The notes beneath the pieces are model-generated. The model was not told where the DNA came from and made no database searches. It saw only the letters and a program-made list of their open reading frames with translations. A stretch of 64,000 bases of DNA from Bernardetiaceae bacterium (GTDB lineage Bacteria; Bacteroidota; Bacteroidia; Cytophagales; Thermoflexibacteraceae): the NCBI GenBank assembly GCA_025056255.1, contig JANWVT010000002.1:124001-188000 (forward strand), written 5' to 3'. Made by a program: the position numbers and the translations under genes. Shown here piece after piece: positions 1 to 9,165 of the stretch (position 1 is the stretch's first letter; the number at the start of each line of letters is the position of its first letter).

Positions 1-2118
1 CACTTTACCATCTTTAAGAATAATGTTTCGGTCACACACTTGCATTAGTACTGGGTCGTTAGAGATGAGCAGCAGCGTCCACGGATTGGAACGGTCAACC
101 AAGAAGTCAAGTAGTTTGCGCTTTTCGTTTTTTTGTAGTACCGAGAAGAAGTCATTCAAAATGAGCAATTGAGGCCGTTCAGCAATGCAGCGCGCCAATG
201 TGAGGCGCACATGGATACTACTAGGCCATGATTTGCCGCCGGCAATTAATTCAGTTTGCAAACCATTGGGTAGTTCGTTTATGAAATCGGATAGCCCTAC
301 TTTTTCCAATGCCCACACAGCATCATCTAGGCTAATAGAGGATTTACCCATTGTGATATTGTCTAAAATAGTACCTTCAAAGATGTTGTCTATGGCGAAG
401 TTAGAAGCGACCATATCGCGCAAGGTGTTCAGGTTGATGTCGCGCAAGGAAATATTGTTAAAAGCTACTAGCCCTTCGTAATTGTCTAAAATACCTGATA
501 GGATGCGCACTAAGGTGTCTTTACCAGAGCTATTAAATCCAGAAAGACAAACACGTTCGCCAGCGGCAATGTCTAAGTTGACTCCATTAAGTACAGGTTT
601 GTGCCCATCTGGATATTGGTAAGTAAGGTTTTTAATGCGAATGGAAAGCCCCACATTAGGTGTTCTGGGGATAGCAATACCTGTTTGGCGCTCTATAGGC
701 AAGTCAGTTACATGTCCTACCTTATCGGTAGCGGTGAGCATATCATAAATTGTACTCATGCTCAGGATGACTTTTTCTACGGCAGCTAAGATGAGAATAA
801 TCACAATTTCGGAGGCAACAAACTGCCCAATCAGAATTTGTCGGTTAATCACTAGCGAAACACCAATAATAAGCAATCCTCCTGTAACAATGGTTTTAAA
901 ACCCACGATATTGCCAAATTGGGTCATCAGCACCTTAAAGTGCTTTTTGCGATAATAGAGATAGTTGTTGACTAAATTTTCGGTTTTACTAAGTGGCAAA
1001 GTAGTATGTCCTGCTAATTTGAAAGCTTCTAAACTACGAGCCAATTCTTCTAACCAGTGTACTACCTTGTATTTATATTTAGACTCAATAATACTTGTAC
1101 GAAGCCCTTCCGGTCCGGTAAAGTAAAAAATAGCCGTCAAAATGCCTGCTAAGGCAAGTCCAAAAACCAAAAAAGCGGGGTGGTAGAAAGAGAGTAATAT
1201 TATCCCAAATATGATTTGTAGTACAGAGCTAGCTAAGTCAATCAATATTTTGGGTAGGCTTTTTTGAATAGTGAGAATATCAAAAAAACGGTTCATTAGT
1301 TCAGGAGTGTAATATTGTGTTACCGCCTCTGTGCGCACATTGGGAATGCGGTAGCTAAACTCGAAAGCCGCTTTTACAAAAATGCGTCGTTGGATTACTT
1401 CAACAATATGATACTGCAAGATTTGCAACACACCGGAGGCGAGCACTCCTACTATCACAAAAGCAATGATGAGGACAATGGAACTGAAAATAACTCCCCC
1501 CGATACCAATTCCATAATAGCCTGTATGCCCAAAGGAAGGGTTAAACTAATAGCAGCAATAATAACAGCATAAAAATATACATACCAAATATCGCGTTGC
1601 TCGATTTTTAAGAGCCTAAACATGCGTTGCATTGGAGAAAGGTGATGCGCATGGTGGTAGCTTTTTTCACGCTCCGATAGCAATGAAGTGCGCGGAAAAG
1701 GGATGATATAGATGATGTTGCCGTGCTTGTCTGTGCCGTATGTATAGCTTTGTAGGTCGCTGATTTCCTCTATGTACAGTTCTGTTCCATCTGGCTGGTA
1801 GGTATAGCCTTCAAAGAAATCTTGCTTGTTTTTGTAAATAATAAGCGGTTGCCATTTGCCATTTTGTTGAATAAAAAACAATACTGGTACTTCCGAAAGT
1901 TGTAGCAATGCAGAAATTTTTGTTTTGGGGAGCACATTGCGAAGCATTGCTAGTTCAATTTGCTCACTTTTGTCCCCCAACAGTTCTATAAATTTGTCTA
2001 TGTCTTCACCACAGTCTACGGCATTGCCATAAAGGTCACTGAAATTAAATAGTTTGTCGCCGTGCCCCGTCAGTACAGACAATCGCTTGATAATGGGTAC
2101 AAATTGTGCCGAATTCAT
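1..2118 (-). CDS. ABC exporter (membrane domain plus degenerate ATPase domain), 3' end cut off by the window
   Basis: The reading frame is open for 706 codons from ATG at 2118 to the window edge, so the C-terminus is missing. Residues 1 to about 150 are a soluble domain I do not recognise, in the place where bacteriocin exporters carry a C39 peptidase. About 175-450 is the hydrophobic exporter membrane domain, and a nucleotide-binding domain follows. Its layout matches type I exporters, but the key motifs are altered: Walker A near residue 527 reads GFNSSGKDT (Asp where Ser/Thr binds magnesium), the signature near 625 reads IAGGK instead of LSGGQ, Walker B near 652 ends in ND instead of DE, and the H-loop histidine near 687 is Asn (LLLISNDP). 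The frame is intact and the flanks are conserved in type, so this looks like a maintained protein rather than a pseudogene. The substrate is unknown. Confidence 0.8.
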   Translation of the reverse strand, partial: MNSAQFVPIIKRLSVLTGHGDKLFNFSDLYGNAVDCGEDIDKFIELLGDKSEQIELAMLRNVLPKTKISALLQLSEVPVLFFIQQNGKWQPLIIYKNKQDFFEGYTYQPDGTELYIEEISDLQSYTYGTDKHGNIIYIIPFPRTSLLSEREKSYHHAHHLSPMQRMFRLLKIEQRDIWYVYFYAVIIAAISLTLPLGIQAIMELVSGGVIFSSIVLIIAFVIVGVLASGVLQILQYHIVEVIQRRIFVKAAFEFSYRIPNVRTEAVTQYYTPELMNRFFDILTIQKSLPKILIDLASSVLQIIFGIILLSFYHPAFLVFGLALAGILTAIFYFTGPEGLRTSIIESKYKYKVVHWLEELARSLEAFKLAGHTTLPLSKTENLVNNYLYYRKKHFKVLMTQFGNIVGFKTIVTGGLLIIGVSLVINRQILIGQFVASEIVIILILAAVEKVILSMSTIYDMLTATDKVGHVTDLPIERQTGIAIPRTPNVGLSIRIKNLTYQYPDGHKPVLNGVNLDIAAGERVCLSGFNSSGKDTLVRILSGILDNYEGLVAFNNISLRDINLNTLRDMVASNFAIDNIFEGTILDNITMGKSSISLDDAVWALEKVGLSDFINELPNGLQTELIAGGKSWPSSIHVRLTLARCIAERPQLLILNDFFSVLQKNEKRKLLDFLVDRSNPWTLLLISNDPVLMQVCDRNIILKDGKV

Positions 2119-2329
2119 GTTATTTCATTTCGCAAGACTACATCGTAATCAATTTGAAGAAGTGTTTGTTAGCCAAAACAACAGAATTGCTTTCTATGTT
2201 TGTTTAATGCAAGTGGTGCAAGGCAAGCCAGTACAGATGATAATTCAATCCAAGGGCTTTTACTCAAAATTTCCCGATAAGGTTACTTGTTGATAACTCA
2301 AAATTTCACAAAAATTGCCAGAAAACACT

Positions 2330-2362
2330 ACAGCCTTTTGCAAATAGGCTGCAAAAGGCTGT
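2330..2362 (-). terminator. Hairpin after the sugar isomerase-like gene
   Basis: A perfect 13-bp inverted repeat, ACAGCCTTTTGCA at 2330-2342 and its complement at 2350-2362, encloses a 7-base loop. It lies 20 bases past the stop of the minus-strand gene ending at 2383. On that strand only a short T-run (TGTTTTC) follows, so the terminator is plausible but not a strong textbook one. It also lies upstream of the ABC exporter, separating the two transcription units. Confidence 0.6.
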
Positions 2363-2382
2363 GAGGTCTGTGTTAAAAAATG

Positions 2383-3405
2383 TTATTCAATTTCTTGGGC
2401 TAATTTCTCTAAAAGTGCCTTCGTAGCGCGAATACCTTCTGGTTCTGAAAGACGAGTGCCCTCGTATTCAACCCCAATGTAGCCATTGTAACCTGCATCT
2501 TTGACAATTTTCAACAGGCGTTTGTAATCTAACTTGGTTTCGTTACCCTGCTCATCAAAATCATACGATTTGGCGCTCACGCCTTTGGCAAAAGGCATTA
2601 GTTCGCTTATGCCTGTATAGCGGTCGTATTCTTCTTCGCAACCGTCTTGCCATTTGTTGTTTTTGTATTTGGTACAAAAGTTACCAAAATCGGGCAAGGT
2701 GCCACAGCGATTCGTATTAAGGTTTTTATTAACAGTAGCTATTACATCTGCCAGCCACTTACCATTTGAGGAATAACCACCGTGATTTTCTACAATAATG
2801 TTGATGTCGTGTTTGATACCAAACTCTGTAAGTTTTCCCAACCCATCTATGGCAGCCTGTTTAACTTGCTCAGCAGTACCTTCGCCATAAGAATTCACAC
2901 GGATGGAATGACAGCCTAAGAATTTAGCTGCTTCTACCCACTTGTAATGATTTTCGACGGCTTGCATGCGTTTTTTGGCATCTGTGTCGGCTAAGTTGCC
3001 TTCTGCATCAATCATAATAAGCACACTGGTAACTCCGTTATCCTCGCAGCGCTTTCTCAGTTCGGTAAGGTAATGAGTGTCTTTGGCTTTGTCTTTAAAA
3101 AAGATGCTCACATATTCTACTGCCTCGATACCAAAATCTTGCTTGGCTTTAATGGGGAAATCCAGATTGTCTAATTGCTTAGCAAAAATAGTTTTATGTA
3201 GCGACCACTCTGCCAATGAAATTTTGAAGAAAGGAGGTTTAACGGCAGCAGTAGCAGATTTAACCGTAGCAGTAGTGTCTTGTGCTGTGTTTTCCTTGTT
3301 GCTGCCTGTACAGTTGAGCGTCCATATGCCGGCAGCGCTCAGAGCGGTTAGTCCGGCAAATTGCTTGATGAATTCGCGGCGTTTTTGATTCATTTTCATA
3401 AACAT
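2383..3405 (-). CDS. Exported sugar phosphate isomerase/epimerase-like TIM-barrel protein
   Basis: This 340-residue protein resembles the xylose isomerase-like TIM-barrel family (sugar phosphate isomerases/epimerases), with metal-site-like segments such as IIVENHGG and the C-terminal GYIGVEYEGTR. The N-terminus carries RREFIKQFAGLTALSAAG, a twin-arginine-type signal, followed by LNCTGS, which could be a lipidation cysteine although Asn before the Cys is unusual. Export in folded form to the periplasm or outer membrane is therefore likely. ATG codons at residues 1, 3 and 5 are all possible starts. The substrate cannot be told from sequence. It lies 84 bases after acs on the same strand but has a different theme. 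Confidence 0.8.
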   Translation of the reverse strand: MFMKMNQKRREFIKQFAGLTALSAAGIWTLNCTGSNKENTAQDTTATVKSATAAVKPPFFKISLAEWSLHKTIFAKQLDNLDFPIKAKQDFGIEAVEYVSIFFKDKAKDTHYLTELRKRCEDNGVTSVLIMIDAEGNLADTDAKKRMQAVENHYKWVEAAKFLGCHSIRVNSYGEGTAEQVKQAAIDGLGKLTEFGIKHDINIIVENHGGYSSNGKWLADVIATVNKNLNTNRCGTLPDFGNFCTKYKNNKWQDGCEEEYDRYTGISELMPFAKGVSAKSYDFDEQGNETKLDYKRLLKIVKDAGYNGYIGVEYEGTRLSEPEGIRATKALLEKLAQEIE

Positions 3406-3489
3406 TATTTGAGGTGCTTTGGGTTATTATAAGTAGGTTTAATGCCTAAGGCTATTATGACTATTGTCATTGGATTGCCTCACTACCCG

Positions 3490-5406
3490 CTATACTTTTT
3501 CTCTCAGAGCAGCAGCTCCGGCTTTTATTCTTTCCACAACGCTGGGGTCTAATAAGGTAGAAGTGTCGCCTAAATTAGAGGTATCGCCTTCGGCAATTTT
3601 GCGCAAAATGCGGCGCATAATTTTGCCGGAACGAGTTTTAGGCAAGCCATCAACTACCTGAATCACATCGGGTTTGGCTATGGGACCAATCACGCGAGTA
3701 ACTTCTCGATGCACCGCCATGCGGAAAAGCTCCATATCAGGGGGGGTATCGGAACAAATCACAAAGGCATAAATGCCCTGTCCTTTAATTTCGTGCGGAT
3801 AGCCTACCACCGCACTTTCTACCACAAAGGGATGTTCATTGATGGCATTTTCTATTTCTGCCGTGCCAATTCGGTGTCCAGAGACATTAATCACATCATC
3901 CACCCTACCCGTGATGCGGTAGTAGCCGTCTTCGTCGCGGCGGCAACCGTCGCCTGTGAAATACAATCCTTTGTAGGTACCAAAGTACGTTTGCTTGCAG
4001 CGTTCATGGTTGCCAAAAGTGGTTCGGAGCATACTTGGCCAAGGGAACTTGATGCAGAGGTTGCCTTCGGCGGGGTTGCCCAGAATTTCGTTGCCTTTGT
4101 CGTCTACTATTACAGGTTGAACGCCCGGCAGCGGCAAGGTGGCAAAAGTGGGCTTTTGTATGGTGATACCTGCTAAGGGTGAAATCATGATACCGCCTGT
4201 TTCAGTTTGCCACCAAGTATCTACAATTGGGCAGCGTTTTTTGCCGACATATTCATGATACCAATGCCATGCCTCTTCATTAATGGGTTCTCCTACTGAA
4301 CCAATGACGCGCAGCGATTCTAAATTATACTGACTGGGAATGGCTTCTCCAAAACTCATCAGGGAGCGAATGGCTGTTGGAGCCGTATAAAAGATATTGA
4401 CGTTGTGCTTTTCGCATACTTGCCAAAAACGCCCTGCATCGGGATAGGTAGGGATTCCTTCAAACATTAGGGTTGTTGCCCCTGAAAGCAGCGGTCCGTA
4501 AACAATGTAGGAATGTCCTGTAATCCAACCTACATCAGCCGTGCACCAGTACACTTCCCCTTCGCGATACTGAAATACATTTTGAAAGGTATAGGCAGTG
4601 TAGACCATGTAGCCGCCGCAAGTGTGTACTACTCCTTTAGGTTTGCCCGTACTGCCTGAGGTATATAGAATAAATAGCATGTCCTCTGCATCCATTTCTT
4701 CTGCGGGGCAGTGGGCATCTGCTTTTGCTATTTCGTCTTGCCACCATAAATCTCTCCCTGCTTGCATAGCAACAGGCTGCGTGCCCTTTTTGAAAACGAT
4801 GCAACGCTCTACACTGGGGCATTTTTGTAGTGCTTCATCTACAATTTCTTTAATAGGAATTTGCTTGGCTCCGCGCGCACCTACATCGGTAGTGAGCACT
4901 ATTTTACAGTTGGCGTCTATGATGCGGTCTGCCAGTGACTGCGCTGAAAATCCTGCAAATACCACTGAATGCACCGCGCCAATGCGCGCACAGGCTAACA
5001 TTGCCACAGCTACCTCAGGAATCATCGGCATGTAAATACACACGCGGTCGCCTTTTTTAATACCGTTGGCTTTCAATACGTTAGCAAACCGGCAAACTTG
5101 CTCATACAATTCCTGATAGCTTATCATCACCGAAGGCTGCTCAGGGTCGTTAGCCTCCCAAATAATAGCTGTTTGATTGGCGCGATGAGGCAAATGTCTA
5201 TCCAAGGCATTTTCACAGATATTAAGCTTGCCTCCTATGAACCATTGTACGTAGTAATCGTGAAAATCCCACTCCAATACTTTGTCCCAAGGTTTGCGCC
5301 AATAAAAACTTTGGGCAACCTCTGCCCAAAACTGTTCAGGATTTGTAACGCTGGCGCGATATTGGTGCAGGTAGTCCTCAAAGTTCTGAATGCGTTTCAT
5401 TTTCAT
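3490..5406 (-). CDS. acs: Acetyl-CoA synthetase
   Basis: This AMP-forming enzyme activates acetate to acetyl-CoA via acetyl-AMP in the cytoplasm. It is full length (638 residues). Family motifs are present: the phosphate-binding loop YTSGSTGKPKG, the adenine-binding WWQTETGG, the hinge region RITGRVDDVINVSGHR, and the C-terminal KTRSGKIMRR containing the lysine whose acetylation silences this family. ATG at 5406 or 5400 (two codons later) could start it. The next gene upstream, 474 bases away on the same strand, is a sodium:solute symporter of a kind often linked to acetate, so uptake and activation are likely physiologically coupled. Confidence 0.97.
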   Translation of the reverse strand: MKMKRIQNFEDYLHQYRASVTNPEQFWAEVAQSFYWRKPWDKVLEWDFHDYYVQWFIGGKLNICENALDRHLPHRANQTAIIWEANDPEQPSVMISYQELYEQVCRFANVLKANGIKKGDRVCIYMPMIPEVAVAMLACARIGAVHSVVFAGFSAQSLADRIIDANCKIVLTTDVGARGAKQIPIKEIVDEALQKCPSVERCIVFKKGTQPVAMQAGRDLWWQDEIAKADAHCPAEEMDAEDMLFILYTSGSTGKPKGVVHTCGGYMVYTAYTFQNVFQYREGEVYWCTADVGWITGHSYIVYGPLLSGATTLMFEGIPTYPDAGRFWQVCEKHNVNIFYTAPTAIRSLMSFGEAIPSQYNLESLRVIGSVGEPINEEAWHWYHEYVGKKRCPIVDTWWQTETGGIMISPLAGITIQKPTFATLPLPGVQPVIVDDKGNEILGNPAEGNLCIKFPWPSMLRTTFGNHERCKQTYFGTYKGLYFTGDGCRRDEDGYYRITGRVDDVINVSGHRIGTAEIENAINEHPFVVESAVVGYPHEIKGQGIYAFVICSDTPPDMELFRMAVHREVTRVIGPIAKPDVIQVVDGLPKTRSGKIMRRILRKIAEGDTSNLGDTSTLLDPSVVERIKAGAAALREKV

Positions 5407-5880
5407 TGTACGAATAAAAGCCGCTAATACAATTCGGTTGAGTGTAGCAAATGATGCTTATATAGCTTTGGTAAATTAACAAAAAATCGACAAATGCTGG
5501 GCGGTAACAACCAACTTTCCAACTAAAAATTACACTGCTGCTACAAACAATCATCTGCTTGTGCTGGTGTGCCATTGGAGTAGCGCGAATGTTCAGCACT
5601 TGCTCGATAGCCAACTGCTTGTAATTAAAAAAGAAGCAGCCATAGAAGCATGTTTTCATGTTTTTTTAACACAAGTAATTTACACCATAGTCTTCAAATG
5701 TTATGGTGTGTTGGCATACAATAAAATATGCCACTTACGGCAACATGCAGCAATTGCATTTTCACATATTTGGCTCGCATTTTTTTTTGATCCTCTCCTA
5801 AGCAATATGCACCTGTGGGTTGCATCCATATCCCAACCTACTTCACCACTCAGGTGGGTAGGGTTTCAAATCTGCCTGAT
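5407..5880. other. Intergenic region between acs and the symporter genes
   Basis: No convincing gene was found in these 474 bases; frames here give low-complexity, family-less peptides. The promoter of acs is expected at the left end but I could not assign a clear TAnnTTTG element. One inverted repeat stands out: ACACCATA at 5682-5689 and TATGGTGT at 5702-5709, with a 12-base spacer. It is a possible operator or weak hairpin, about 280 bases upstream of acs. Confidence 0.4.
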
Positions 5881-7578
5881 TTAATGCTGAACTGCAGCAG
5901 CCTTCGCTCCTTTGGGATAGCGCATGCTTTCGGTTAGGTTTTGTACCCGAACAGGTGGAGGGGGCGTTAAAGCGCTGACAACAAAAGCAATCAAAAAATT
6001 GGCACACATAGCCACTGTTCCAAAGCCTTCGGGCGAAATGCCCCACCACCAGTCTTGCGGAGTAGTTTCACCAAAGGCATGAAATTTAAATGCTAAAATG
6101 TAGTAAATCATCAACAACAGTCCACCTACCATACCAGCTACTGCCCCTTCTTTGTTCATGCGTTTGTAGAAAATACCCATCACAATAGCGGGGAAAAATG
6201 AAGCAGCAGCCAGCCCAAATGCCAGTGCTACCACTGCTGCTACAAAGCCCGGCGGATTGATACCAAAATAACCTGCCACTACTACGGCAAATACTGATGC
6301 AGTACGCGCTGCTAACAATTCTTGCTTTTCGGAAATGTTGGGGAGGAATTGTTTTTTGAGCAAGTCGTGTGAAATAGCCGAAGAGATGACCAACAACAAA
6401 CCTGCTGCTGTTGAAAGGGCTGCTGCCAATCCGCCGGCAGCCACTAACGCTATTACCCAATTAGGCAGCTTAGCAATTTCGGGGTTGGCAAGTACAATAA
6501 TGTCGTTATCTATTTTCAATTCATTTTTTTCCTTATCGGCTAAGTATTGAATTTTACCATCGTTGTTTTTGTCTTCAAACTTAATTAGCTCGGTTTTTTC
6601 CCATTTTTTGAACCAATCAGGCATAAGTGCATAGGGTTGGTTGCTAACCGTTTGAATCAGATTGGTGCGAGCAAAGGCAGCAACGGCAGGTGCAGTAGTA
6701 TATAAAATGGCGATAAATAGCAAAGCATAGCCAGCCGAAGAGCGAGCGTCGCGCACCTTAGGAACAGTAAAAAAGCGTACAATAACATGTGGCAGCCCTG
6801 CAGTGCCTACCATTAGGGCAAAAGTGATAGCAAACACATCTATAAGTGGCTTAGAGCCATCGGTATAGGCAGTAAAACCTAATTCGCGGTTCAATCCGTC
6901 AAGTTTATCTAAGAGGTAAACTTGGGGTTCACTTGTCAGGGTACTACCAAAGCCCAATTGAGGAATAGGATTGCCTGTCAGTTGGATGGAAATAAAAATA
7001 GCTGGTATCATGTAGGCAAAAATTAGGATGATATATTGTGCTACCTGTGTGTAAGTAATGCCTTTCATGCCGCCCAGTACGGCATAAAACAGCACAATGA
7101 ACATACCAACAATAACCCCAGTATGGATGTCTACTTCTAAAAATCGGGAGAAGACAATGCCTACGCCGCGCATTTGCCCTGCCACATAAGTAAAGGAAAC
7201 AAATAGCGCACAGATAACAGCAACAGTTCGGGCTGTATTGGAATAATACCGCTCACCAATGAAGTCGGGTACTGTATACTTACCGAACTTGCGCAAATAA
7301 GGCGCTAATAAAAGAGCAAGCAATACGTAGCCGCCTGTCCAGCCCATCAAATACACTGAGCCATCGTATCCTGCAAAAGAAATGATGCCTGCCATGGAAA
7401 TAAAAGAAGCCGCCGACATCCAGTCTGCTGCTGTTGCCATGCCATTGGCAATAGCTGGGACGCCGCCTCCTGCTACATAGAACTCTCTGGTGGAGGCTGC
7501 CCGCGACCAAAGAGCTATGCTGATATAAAGTGCAAAACTCAGTCCTACAATGATGTAAGTCCAGATTTGAACATCCAT
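5881..7578 (-). CDS. Sodium:solute symporter large subunit (VC_2705-like SSS family)
   Basis: This 565-residue membrane protein of the solute:sodium symporter family has about 12-13 hydrophobic segments and the early motif GGGVPAIANGMATAADWMSAASF. The preceding gene encodes a DUF4212 protein, and this pairing is the hallmark of the VC_2705/ActP-like subfamily, where the small partner is a proposed second subunit. Acetate or another short carboxylate is a likely substrate, given acs downstream. A hydrophilic loop at about residues 320-360 contains DKNNDGKIQYLAD (336-348), which is close to an EF-hand calcium loop. The start ATG at 7578 lies 30 bases after the DUF4212 stop. Confidence 0.93.
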   Translation of the reverse strand: MDVQIWTYIIVGLSFALYISIALWSRAASTREFYVAGGGVPAIANGMATAADWMSAASFISMAGIISFAGYDGSVYLMGWTGGYVLLALLLAPYLRKFGKYTVPDFIGERYYSNTARTVAVICALFVSFTYVAGQMRGVGIVFSRFLEVDIHTGVIVGMFIVLFYAVLGGMKGITYTQVAQYIILIFAYMIPAIFISIQLTGNPIPQLGFGSTLTSEPQVYLLDKLDGLNRELGFTAYTDGSKPLIDVFAITFALMVGTAGLPHVIVRFFTVPKVRDARSSAGYALLFIAILYTTAPAVAAFARTNLIQTVSNQPYALMPDWFKKWEKTELIKFEDKNNDGKIQYLADKEKNELKIDNDIIVLANPEIAKLPNWVIALVAAGGLAAALSTAAGLLLVISSAISHDLLKKQFLPNISEKQELLAARTASVFAVVVAGYFGINPPGFVAAVVALAFGLAAASFFPAIVMGIFYKRMNKEGAVAGMVGGLLLMIYYILAFKFHAFGETTPQDWWWGISPEGFGTVAMCANFLIAFVVSALTPPPPVRVQNLTESMRYPKGAKAAAVQH

Positions 7579-7608
7579 AGTGCGGATAGTTTAATGCTTT
7601 TGTACAAC

Positions 7609-7884
7609 TTATTTTTCATCTACGTCAAATGCTTTATCTAACTTGTTCATTTGCCAAACATAGACGGTAATAATCAATAAAAAGACATAAATGGCACCTT
7701 GCTGAGCTAGCCAAAAACCTAACTTAAAGCCTCTTATGTGATACTGGTTGAGCTGTTTGACAAAAAAAATGCTTAGCAAACAAGAAACGGTAAACCACAC
7801 TGTCAGTAAAACAGCCAGTATGCGCAAGTTTCGCTGCCAATAGAGGCGAGTGCGCTCTGTTTCATTGGAGGTTTTCGCTTTCAT
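7609..7884 (-). CDS. DUF4212 symporter small subunit
   Basis: This 91-residue protein has two membrane segments (about residues 22-42 and 56-78) and the charged N-terminus typical of DUF4212. An ATG at 7884 (MKAKTSNETER) is preferred over a TTG two codons upstream. It sits directly before the large symporter subunit, 30 bases away, as is usual for this family, and should be co-transcribed with it. Its exact role in transport is not established; it is considered a helper subunit. Confidence 0.9.
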   Translation of the reverse strand: MKAKTSNETERTRLYWQRNLRILAVLLTVWFTVSCLLSIFFVKQLNQYHIRGFKLGFWLAQQGAIYVFLLIITVYVWQMNKLDKAFDVDEK

Positions 7885-8049
7885 AAGCAACAGATTTTAG
7901 TGTATGGTTGGCAATTGCTATGCAAGGCACTATCCATCATGTTTGCTCATTAACGAGCAAGATAAATATGGCAATATCATTTCTCCTCATGGCACATGCT
8001 CGTACAAAGGTGAGCTAAGGGATATGAGATTCTCGACATAGCTGTTTGT

Positions 8050-8499
8050 TCAGAAATGCAGTTGCACCCAATTGTTAGCAAAAAATAACACACCAGATAG
8101 CACAAATGCCCAAAAAAGTGCTGCAACAAACATAGTAAACAAAATTCTACCGTAGCGTTCGCCAAAGCTGATAGCAATTAGCGCCCCGCCAATAGGGGTA
8201 AACAGAAGCGGGGTTAGCATAGCTACTCCCCACATGCCATATTTGCGCCACACCCGCACAACTTGTCGGTTACGCTTGGTGAACAACCGGCGGTTGGGTG
8301 CAAAGCGCATGAGAAGTTGCTGGCGCACAGGTTTACCCAAACTACTCACAATGATAACAGAGGTCATCATACCTCCGGCGGTAAGTAAAGCAGCAGCCAC
8401 ATAGCTAATGCCCAGTGGCAGGGCTGTCAGAGGTCCAAAAATGAACTTAAACATGCTTAACCCGAAAACAGTCAGGTATTTGAGCCATTCTTCCCACAT
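8050..8499 (-). CDS. Small multidrug export-like membrane protein (COG2426 type)
   Basis: This 149-residue protein has about four hydrophobic segments. Its central LFTPIGGALIAISFGERYGRIL and preceding basic stretch resemble the Sm_multidrug_ex family. The family name is historical and transport of drugs is not demonstrated. Its start (8499) is two bases after the upp stop, so it is the last gene of the operon Nudix regulator - upp - this gene. A short hairpin, TTGCTC/GAGCAA at 7943-7960, follows about 90 bases downstream and may be a weak terminator. Confidence 0.72.
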   Translation of the reverse strand: MWEEWLKYLTVFGLSMFKFIFGPLTALPLGISYVAAALLTAGGMMTSVIIVSSLGKPVRQQLLMRFAPNRRLFTKRNRQVVRVWRKYGMWGVAMLTPLLFTPIGGALIAISFGERYGRILFTMFVAALFWAFVLSGVLFFANNWVQLHF

Positions 8500-8501
8500 A
8501 G

Positions 8502-9152
8502 TTAGGTGGAAATTTTAGCGCCAAAAGCTAAGTCACCGGCGTCGCCTAAGCCGGGTACGATGTAAAATTTGTGGTTAAGTTCTTCGTCCAATGCACCGGT
8601 CCAAAGGTGGCTGTTGGGCAGATGTTGTTGCACATGCGCTACTCCCTCTTTGCTGGCAATTGCTGAAACAATATGTAGGGTAGCAGGCACGCCATACTGC
8701 AGCAGTGCTTCTACGGTAAGCACCACCGATTTTCCGGTTGCCAGCATAGGGTCTATCAGTATCAGTTCCCTGCCGTTGAGGTCAGGTGCAGCAATATAGC
8801 GCATTTCTATTTCAAAAGTAAAGTCTGCGGCATGTTGTCCGCGAAAAGCACCAATAAAAGCGCTTGGAGCATGGTCAAAAAAGTTCAAAAAACCTTGATA
8901 GAACGGTAGCCCGGCTCGCAAAATGGGTACAAGAATAGGCTGTTCAGTTAATTCTTGCATATGTGCAAACCCTAAGGGAGTTTCTACCACACGTGGGCGA
9001 TAGCGCATGGTTTTTGAAATTTCATAAGCCATAATTTCGCCCAAACGTTCTAAGTTGCGGCGAAACCGCATTCTGTCGCGCTGGATGCGAATGTCGCGCA
9101 ATTCGGCAATAAAATGATGCGCAATGTTGTTGTGTTGTGTAAGGATAAACAT
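8502..9152 (-). CDS. upp: Uracil phosphoribosyltransferase
   Basis: The enzyme makes UMP from uracil and PRPP in the pyrimidine salvage pathway. The PRPP-binding loop reads LIDPMLATGKS, and the C-terminal uracil-site segment VPGLGDAGDLAFG closely follows the family. I place the start at ATG 9152 (MFILTQHNN), giving 216 residues, the usual length; the frame continues to an earlier ATG at 9176, which would overlap the upstream gene. It lies 13 bases after the Nudix gene and 2 bases before the small membrane protein, in one operon. Confidence 0.95.
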   Translation of the reverse strand: MFILTQHNNIAHHFIAELRDIRIQRDRMRFRRNLERLGEIMAYEISKTMRYRPRVVETPLGFAHMQELTEQPILVPILRAGLPFYQGFLNFFDHAPSAFIGAFRGQHAADFTFEIEMRYIAAPDLNGRELILIDPMLATGKSVVLTVEALLQYGVPATLHIVSAIASKEGVAHVQQHLPNSHLWTGALDEELNHKFYIVPGLGDAGDLAFGAKIST

Positions 9153-9165
9153 AGCAAGTAAGGCA

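Noticed and set aside
3709-4176. 155-codon plus-strand frame inside acs
   Set aside because: It is antisense to a well-conserved acs, without family similarity or start signals.
5561-5884. 107-codon plus-strand frame in the acs-symporter gap
   Set aside because: Overlaps the end of the symporter gene and gives an amphipathic but family-less peptide; no ribosome-binding or promoter context.
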